A DNA stretch of 64,000 nucleotides, taken from Bacteroidales bacterium (GTDB taxonomy: Bacteria; Bacteroidota; Bacteroidia; Bacteroidales; Lentimicrobiaceae). The notes under the pieces were generated by a model. The model did no database searches and was not told the DNA's origin. It saw only the letters and a program-made list of their open reading frames with translations. Below, one piece after another: positions 58,857-64,000 of this stretch (the stretch's first letter is position 1; each line of letters starts with the position of its first letter). The DNA lies in the NCBI GenBank assembly GCA_016705005.1, contig JADIZB010000013.1:124001-188000 (forward strand), read 5' to 3'. The translations under genes were made by a program, and so were the position numbers.

Positions 58857-58864
58857 CAAATTTA
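58857..58864 (-). promoter_or_regulatory. Promoter -7 box for the ECF sigma unit
   Basis: Minus-strand TAAATTTG, full TAnnTTTG match, about 30 bases before the sigma start. The imperfect palindrome CCACTACGTGG is just upstream at the -33 position. Confidence 0.5.
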
Positions 58865-58977
58865 AACTTTTTATGCCACTACGTGGCTGGTCTGGAGCAG
58901 CGGTAAGTCCGGAGTTGTTAAGCGAGGACCATACAGCCATGAATTAAAACAACGCATTGTTATTAATTATTGTTCAG

Positions 58978-59541
58978 ATGACTTTTTCCGAATTGATTCT
59001 GGCCCGCCAGAGTGTACGCCGGTACTCGCCTGCTTCGGTTGAAACCGGCAAAATCATGCAATGCCTTGATGCTGCCAGGCTGGCTCCTTCGGCCAGCAAT
59101 TCACAGCCATGGAGCTTTATCGTTGTTGATGATGCCACATTGAGAACTGAAGTTGCCAGGGCAACATTTACTGACATTCAGCTAATCAATAAGTTTACCA
59201 TGCAGGCTCCTGCATTTGTTGTGATTGTTATAGAGAAAGCCCGGCTGATCACCCGTCTGGCCATGCAGGTAAAGAAGAAGGAGTGGCCACTGATCGACAT
59301 TGGGATTGCTGCGGAGCATTTTTGCCTCCAGGCAACCGACCTTGGCCTTGGAACCTGTATGATCGGCTGGTTCGATGAGAAAAAACTTCAGAAACTTCTG
59401 CATATTCCTTCTGATAAATCCATCGGTCTTGTAATTAGCCTCGGTTATCCTGAAGAAGGCTACAAGCTAAGAACAAAGGTCAGAAAAAGCATGGTGGAGA
59501 TTGCCGCGCACAACAGGTACCGCAGCAATTTTGAAATCTGA
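58978..59541 (+). CDS. Nitroreductase family protein
   Basis: A 187-residue flavin-dependent oxidoreductase. I start at MTFSELILARQSVRRYSP (ATG at 58978) rather than the Met seven codons upstream. The FMN-binding nitroreductase fold is visible: LILARQSVRRYS at the N-terminus, LDAARLAPSASNSQPWSFIV (about 30-49), FCLQATDLGLGTCMIGWFDE (about 112-131), and SIGLVISLGYPEEGYK. Family members reduce nitro groups, quinones or FMN with NAD(P)H, or deiodinate. It is alone on this strand and convergent with the VOC gene. Confidence 0.9.
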   Translation: MTFSELILARQSVRRYSPASVETGKIMQCLDAARLAPSASNSQPWSFIVVDDATLRTEVARATFTDIQLINKFTMQAPAFVVIVIEKARLITRLAMQVKKKEWPLIDIGIAAEHFCLQATDLGLGTCMIGWFDEKKLQKLLHIPSDKSIGLVISLGYPEEGYKLRTKVRKSMVEIAAHNRYRSNFEI

Positions 59542-59561
59542 TTTATCCGGAATAAGGCCGA

Positions 59562-59936
59562 TTATTCGTCTTCGGCAAAAGTCAGAACATAATTGTTGAT
59601 GTCCCTGATCGAAAATTCAGTTGCCCCGTAAAAGGTTTTCTCAAGTCCTTTAAGAATGGTCACTCGGCCCTTTATGCGTTCATACAGTGCTCTGATTCCT
59701 TTTAACTGTATGTACAGAAGCAGTGATCCACCATCCTGACGGCTGATCTCAGGCAGTTCAACTCCAAGACTGTCGAAACTCTGAAACATAAAGGTGACAC
59801 TTCCGCAAACCATCATGGCGAAAACCGGGTCACCGGTATCCGGAACGGTTACTGCCAGATCGAAGCCAAGCATTTTATAAAATTCAATCGTTTTTTGCAG
59901 GTCACTTACAAAGATATTTGGCGATACTGTTTCCAT
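59562..59936 (-). CDS. VOC family protein (glyoxalase/bleomycin resistance fold)
   Basis: A 124-residue single-domain VOC protein: VSPNIFVSDLQKTIEFYKML (about 4-23), GDPVFAMMVCGSVTFMFQSF, and TEFSIRDINNYVLTFAEDE at the end with the usual DPxGx position changed to DINNY. Family members include glyoxalases, dioxygenases and antibiotic-binding proteins; no metal-ligand set can be assigned with confidence. It ends 20 bases from the convergent nitroreductase, separated by a short hairpin (GCCGA/TCGGC). Confidence 0.85.
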   Translation of the reverse strand: METVSPNIFVSDLQKTIEFYKMLGFDLAVTVPDTGDPVFAMMVCGSVTFMFQSFDSLGVELPEISRQDGGSLLLYIQLKGIRALYERIKGRVTILKGLEKTFYGATEFSIRDINNYVLTFAEDE

Positions 59937-60032
59937 TGGATTGTAATTTGGTTTTTATAATTCTTTGATTTTTTCTGCTTAAAGGTTTCTGCAGATTTAG
60001 TTATTTTCATCGGACAGCTTTCAGGTCTGACA

Positions 60033-60632
60033 TTAAATTCTCTGAATCTTTTTGAAATTAACCGTATAGTTTTTCTCATTCCCATATTGCCGGTAAAACG
60101 AAAATGCATGACTTTCAGCCAGTTTCCTGACTTCGGAAATGGTTAACTTGTCTGGATCTCCGGCAAGCTCAGTAACCGATAATATCCCACCCGGTTTGAG
60201 TATCCTGTAAAATTCACTCATATAGATGTCCTTGTTTTCAACCTCTCCGATAACGGTTACCATAAAAATCCGGTCAAAAGTACTTTCAGGAAATTCGAAA
60301 CGCTCACCACTGCATCTATAGTAACCTACATTCCCCAGACCTTTTCTTTCCATTCGCTTTCTGGCATATTCCAGCATTTCAGGCTGAATATCTGCCAAAA
60401 TCAAACGTCCTTTACTGATAATCCCTGCAATTCGTGGACTGAAGTATCCCGGACCCGGACCGACCTCCATCACTACAGAGTCCGTGTTCAATTCAAGCCT
60501 GCCCGCCAGTTGTGCAGGAGATAGAAAAATATTCCGCAAAGGGATAAGTAATGTAAATGCCATCTGAAAAGGAAATATGCCCTTGGATGCGAATCTGTTA
60601 AGAATATTCTGCTTATCTGTTTTTCTTAACAT
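60033..60632 (-). CDS. Class I SAM-dependent methyltransferase
   Basis: A 199-residue Rossmann-fold methyltransferase. The SAM-binding motif I is VVMEVGPGPGYFSPRIAGI (about 53-71), followed by GRLILADIQPEMLEYARKRM (acidic loop II) and FDRIFMVTVIGEV (motif IV region), then the GGILSVTELAGDPDKL strand. The N-terminal FPFQMAFTLLIPLRNIFLSP segment is typical of small Bacteroidota methyltransferases of this group. Substrate unknown. It is transcribed alone, between the VOC and DUF4332 genes. Confidence 0.88.
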   Translation of the reverse strand: MLRKTDKQNILNRFASKGIFPFQMAFTLLIPLRNIFLSPAQLAGRLELNTDSVVMEVGPGPGYFSPRIAGIISKGRLILADIQPEMLEYARKRMERKGLGNVGYYRCSGERFEFPESTFDRIFMVTVIGEVENKDIYMSEFYRILKPGGILSVTELAGDPDKLTISEVRKLAESHAFSFYRQYGNEKNYTVNFKKIQRI

Positions 60633-60904
60633 TTACAAAAACATGAAGTTAACTTTTTGTATTTTGAAACAGTCCAACATAACATGACTCCTTTCGAATG
60701 ATCCTGTTTTACAGGAAATTTTAATTCAGTGGTCATTCACCTGAATCTATGCTGTCTTGCGTCAATATTGATGGTTGCTTTATTACAGTTTTTTAACAGG
60801 ATACATCAACCGGTATCACTGTAAATAATCAGCTCCCTTAAACCGGAACATGTGAAATCATTCTTTACCGGGTAAAGAAAGTGTTCCTGTTTTTTGCAGG
60901 ATTG

Positions 60905-61579
60905 TTAATACTCAATATCCCTGGGCACATCTCCGGCAGCCTGAATGAATATTTTTATATCGTTTAATCCGATCTGTCCCTTATAAAGGCTTTTCTCCCT
61001 GTTGATCAGGTTTATTTGACGATGAAGCACTTCGCTGTCAGCTGAAATAACTTTCTCCAGAGTGTCATAACCTGACCCGAGCAGCATACTGACAAAAGTC
61101 ACACCCGCCCATTTTATCCTGGATAAATCGGTCAGCCGGGTCAACTCAAGGACTTCCGGTTCGGGGATGCCTGTGGTTTCAGAAAGCCCTCTCCGGCTTT
61201 GAGGAGTCCTGACGAAGTCATACAGAATCCGGGTATCTTTTATCCCGGCTTTTTTTAAACCGGCAAGAGTTTTTTCGCTGATTCCGGGAAATTCATCCAG
61301 CCTGTTTGGCCTGGGATTGATGCTTTTTATCTCCCTGAGTAAAATTACCAGGTAAGCTTCAGGTAAGCAATCATTATTCGCCAGCAGGGTAAACCGTTCC
61401 TTCTTCTTAAGAGCCAGAAGTAATTCCAAAAGGTTGCTGAATCCTTCCCTTTTTAAACAGCCGAACCTTTCGGCAAGCTTTTCCTTAAGAATCATTCTGC
61501 CGGGAGGCAGATAGGCGGATTCCAGTTTTTTTCTGTAATCGTCAATACTTACTGTGCTTAAGTCAATATAATAACCCAT
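60905..61579 (-). CDS. DUF4332 domain protein
   Basis: A 224-residue soluble protein of the DUF4332 type, with helix-hairpin-helix character. Markers: GYYIDLSTVSIDDYRKKLES at the start, LDEFPGISEKTLAGLKKAGI (about 94-113, an HhH-like motif), SETTGIPEPEVLELTRLTDL (about 133-152) and VTFVSMLLGSGYDTLEKVIS. HhH folds usually bind DNA non-specifically. No operon partner is evident: the flanking gaps are about 270 and 260 bases with no clear promoter. Confidence 0.82.
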   Translation of the reverse strand: MGYYIDLSTVSIDDYRKKLESAYLPPGRMILKEKLAERFGCLKREGFSNLLELLLALKKKERFTLLANNDCLPEAYLVILLREIKSINPRPNRLDEFPGISEKTLAGLKKAGIKDTRILYDFVRTPQSRRGLSETTGIPEPEVLELTRLTDLSRIKWAGVTFVSMLLGSGYDTLEKVISADSEVLHRQINLINREKSLYKGQIGLNDIKIFIQAAGDVPRDIEY

Positions 61580-61841
61580 AACGCTGTATTTTCCTGTTCA
61601 CTTTTTCCGGTCCATGCCCGGGGTAGCTGGCTTTCTGTTTATGTTACATTTCGCAGGAGGCATTTCTGTTGTAGAAGGAATAAGTCCGTTCTAAAGTTAG
61701 TCTGCTGATTTGCAAAATTGATTCAGAGGCGATAAATCAGGACCGGGACCGGGTAAGGCATATCTATGTATATTGCATTTATATTCATCCGGATTTGTAA
61801 TTCCGGCGATTGTTTCACTGTGAAAGAATAAAGTGCCAATG

Positions 61842-63680
61842 CTATTCTGATGCTTTCATAAATTTCAAAACATCGGAAGATCCATCCTGCGAAGTCATCC
61901 TGATAAAGTATATTCCATCGCTGAGGCTCGATATGTCGATCAGGAAAGGGGAGGAGGCGACATCTGTGAATTGCATCACGATCCTGCCATACACATCAAC
62001 AAGGTCGAATCCGTTGGAAGACGAAGTGGTGGTAATTGCTATTTGGTTGCTGGCCGGATTCGGAAATACCCGCACAACGGCTTTGTCGTTATTTACATCC
62101 GGTATTCCAATCGTTCCGTCTGTGATTGAAAAACCTGCCGGACTCACGCATTGGCTTTCCTCCCTGCCACGGAATACAGTATACCGTATGTAGCAATCAG
62201 CGGAAACCACTTCCGGGAAATTCCATTGATAGCAACCGTTATCGGGAAGATTCCCTGCAATCAGAATCCAGGGTCCGGCGGGTCCGTTTACAGAATACTC
62301 AAGTCTGATTTGAGACATCTCACCTGCGGGAACAGCTGACACCCATTCGATGTTCCGGATGCTGTTCTGAAATATCAATTCGTGTCCTTTTGGGAAAACC
62401 GGTTTAACGCTCAGGGCGGAAGGTTCAGAGCTTTCCCTGTAAAGGTCAGGAATATTATGATATTCCATAACGGTTTGCTCTATAGTTTTCAGCATCAGGA
62501 TGTCGGGATAACCATTGTGATCCACATCCCTGCCGGCTGTTAAATCCAGGGCGACCGCAGTATTGTCCGGAAGATATACAGATGCGGTTTCCTGCCATTG
62601 ACTGTTTCCGTCACCCAGGAAAACGGTAAAGCGGCCCGATGAACCGAACTCATTCATCGCAACCAGATCACCGATCCCATCCATATTCATATCTGAAATA
62701 TCAGTGAGATCGTACGAATCCGGGTATCCATCAGGTAGATTACCAGAGAAATCATTCCATTGTTGCTGAAGTTTGTCAAAAACATATACGTTTAACTGCC
62801 CTGTTTCATGGTATTCGAGGTAATTGGTAAAAGCCAGATCCGCTGAACCATCGTTATTGACATCTCCGATTGATATACCCCGTCTTTTGAGTGAATCAAG
62901 CGTAGGAAGGCCCTGGTCGTTATGGATGAATCCACCGGTACCATCCCCGAAATAGGCAGTGCCAAGGTCAGAGTCAGTAACAAAATCCATAAATCCATCG
63001 TTATTCAGATCTCCAAACCTGAATACATCGTAAGCTCCGGCACTCGCGCATTGAAAACTCTGAACCCAGGTGCCATCTGAATTATTCAGATAGATTTGTG
63101 TTCCTGTTAATCCGTCAGGAGAAGTTGAACCGATATCAAGATCACCATCATTATCCACATCAGCAAAATCAGCTGCAAACATTTTAGCTGCAGAACCGGT
63201 GTTGCCCAGACCGTCATCCCAGGGACTCCAGGTGGTACCGCTGCCATCACCCAGGGCTACCTCCAGGGTCTGATCACCAAAATCATCAGTCGTATTGTTG
63301 TTTCTCATTCCATATCCGACATCCAAAAACCCATCGTTGTTGACATCGCCGGCAGCTATTCCACCATACCCGAAATTTCCGTTCATCGACAGGGTCCAGT
63401 GGCCTGCCCCGTCGCCAAAATATACCATAATGCCATGAATTCCCCAGTCAGGACTGTTGCAATCACCGATTGAAATGATATCCTGATGACCATCAGCATT
63501 CACATCGGCAAATTCTATTTCTGAATAGAAGAGTCCCCAATTCTCATTTTGCAGGCCGCTGTTCGATTGTGTGTAGTTCAGCGATTGAGCGGAGATATCG
63601 ATGTTGGTCTGGAATACAAAAAGCAGGGTTAAAAAGATCACGTGGATCTTTCCGAAAACCACCAGTGAAAATTTTTTCAT
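61842..63680 (-). CDS. Secreted FG-GAP/VCBS repeat protein with T9SS sorting tail
   Basis: A 612-residue exported protein (signal peptide to about residue 31, DISAQ). About seven FG-GAP/VCBS repeats with calcium-binding loops follow (DVNADGHQDIISIGDCN, DVNNDGFLDVGYGM, DVDNDGDLDIGSTS, DLNNDGFMDFVTD, DVNNDGSADLAFTN, DMNMDGIGDLVAMN, DVDHNGYPDILML), then an Ig-like segment (about 455-520) and a type A T9SS sorting domain (about 545-612; VVRVFPNPASNQIAITTTSS and a terminal LSDGIYFIRMTSQDGSSDVL). It should be delivered to the cell surface like the protein at 29322-31562, with which it shares the architecture. Confidence 0.9.
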   Translation of the reverse strand: MKKFSLVVFGKIHVIFLTLLFVFQTNIDISAQSLNYTQSNSGLQNENWGLFYSEIEFADVNADGHQDIISIGDCNSPDWGIHGIMVYFGDGAGHWTLSMNGNFGYGGIAAGDVNNDGFLDVGYGMRNNNTTDDFGDQTLEVALGDGSGTTWSPWDDGLGNTGSAAKMFAADFADVDNDGDLDIGSTSPDGLTGTQIYLNNSDGTWVQSFQCASAGAYDVFRFGDLNNDGFMDFVTDSDLGTAYFGDGTGGFIHNDQGLPTLDSLKRRGISIGDVNNDGSADLAFTNYLEYHETGQLNVYVFDKLQQQWNDFSGNLPDGYPDSYDLTDISDMNMDGIGDLVAMNEFGSSGRFTVFLGDGNSQWQETASVYLPDNTAVALDLTAGRDVDHNGYPDILMLKTIEQTVMEYHNIPDLYRESSEPSALSVKPVFPKGHELIFQNSIRNIEWVSAVPAGEMSQIRLEYSVNGPAGPWILIAGNLPDNGCYQWNFPEVVSADCYIRYTVFRGREESQCVSPAGFSITDGTIGIPDVNNDKAVVRVFPNPASNQIAITTTSSSNGFDLVDVYGRIVMQFTDVASSPFLIDISSLSDGIYFIRMTSQDGSSDVLKFMKASE

Positions 63681-64000
63681 AACAAAATGTTTTGACTAAC
63701 GGATGGATACTATTTGAATAACAATCTGTAATTTCTGACAATTCCAGATAAAGAACTGACATCAACCATCTCAGGAACAACCCGGGAGAAGTCATCAGAA
63801 TCAATGATTCCTTCCGTGTGGGATGAATAATATCAAAGATAAGATATATATTTCTTTTTCCTGCTTTCTTTTATATCAATTTAAGTTTTTTTTTACCGGC
63901 TGACAACAGACAGTTTTTTATGCCGGATTGATCACCCGAATCTTCAAATCTCTGTATGTTTATCTGATCAGACCCTGAGCAGCCCGCGGAACCCCCTGGC
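63681..64000. other. Intergenic region at the window end
   Basis: About 320 bases. A TATCTTTG promoter box on the minus strand (63834-63841) probably serves the T9SS cargo gene with a leader of about 150 bases. I see no other gene or repeat before the window ends. Confidence 0.4.
63834..63841 (-). promoter_or_regulatory. Promoter -7 box for the second T9SS cargo gene
   Basis: Minus-strand TATCTTTG, full TAnnTTTG match; no clear -33 element. Confidence 0.4.

Overview
The window is chromosomal DNA of a Bacteroidota bacterium, most likely Bacteroidales or a close relative. Evidence: a recurrent -7 promoter box TAnnTTTG upstream of many genes on both strands; surface proteins with type IX secretion (T9SS) C-terminal sorting tails; a SecDF fusion; an ECF sigma / FecR / TonB-receptor / DUF4249 unit; FISUMP, GWxTD, PorE-like and numerous SPII lipoproteins; and almost no Shine-Dalgarno sequences. 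Most of the window is ordinary housekeeping and envelope sequence, with no prophage, CRISPR array or insertion sequence.

Layout. 1-2.6 kb: 5' part of a GWxTD protein, a tRNA-Ser(UGA) whose 3' end abuts a striking 125-nt four-way-junction palindrome, a 15-unit heptanucleotide repeat, and an Xre/MbcA-type antitoxin - RES toxin pair. 2.7-9.3 kb: FISUMP lipoprotein, lemA with two TPM-domain genes, htpG, and a PAS histidine kinase with a cysteine cluster. 9.5-12.6 kb: a decayed RuvC/RNase H-like pseudogene and a hybrid sensor kinase. 13-22.4 kb: ilvE, pyrF, prfA, envelope proteins, a secreted hydrolase, purM. 22.4-29 kb: a PorE-like OmpA protein with an extra retropepsin-like C-terminal domain, tatA and secDF. 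29.3-40.5 kb: T9SS cargo protein, retropepsin-like protease, LOG family protein, uvrA with a lytic transglycosylase, rfbC, lpdA and an outer-membrane protein. 40.9-49 kb: terC-dedA, then a homoserine-branch amino-acid cluster (divergent Lrp regulator; PLP enzyme - thrC - thrH; second PLP enzyme), GIY-YIG protein and TetR regulator. 49.6-58.8 kb: C1A peptidase, pentapeptide-repeat lipoprotein, lipoprotein, and the DUF4249/TonB/FecR/ECF unit. 59-64 kb: nitroreductase, VOC protein, methyltransferase, DUF4332 protein and a second T9SS cargo protein.

How genes work together. The thrC-thrH pair next to two homoserine-ester-using PLP enzymes and an Lrp-type regulator marks the homoserine branch point of threonine and methionine synthesis; ThrH could supply homoserine phosphate from phosphoserine. 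SecDF, TatA-like protein, PorE-like protein and T9SS cargo represent protein export. The sigma/anti-sigma/TonB/DUF4249 unit is a cell-surface-signalled uptake system.

The most unusual signals lie between genes: the gap-free four-way junction attached to tRNA-Ser, and at least four tracts of 7-bp tandem repeats of unrelated sequence at gene ends or promoters. I could run no searches; family calls rest on reading motifs.
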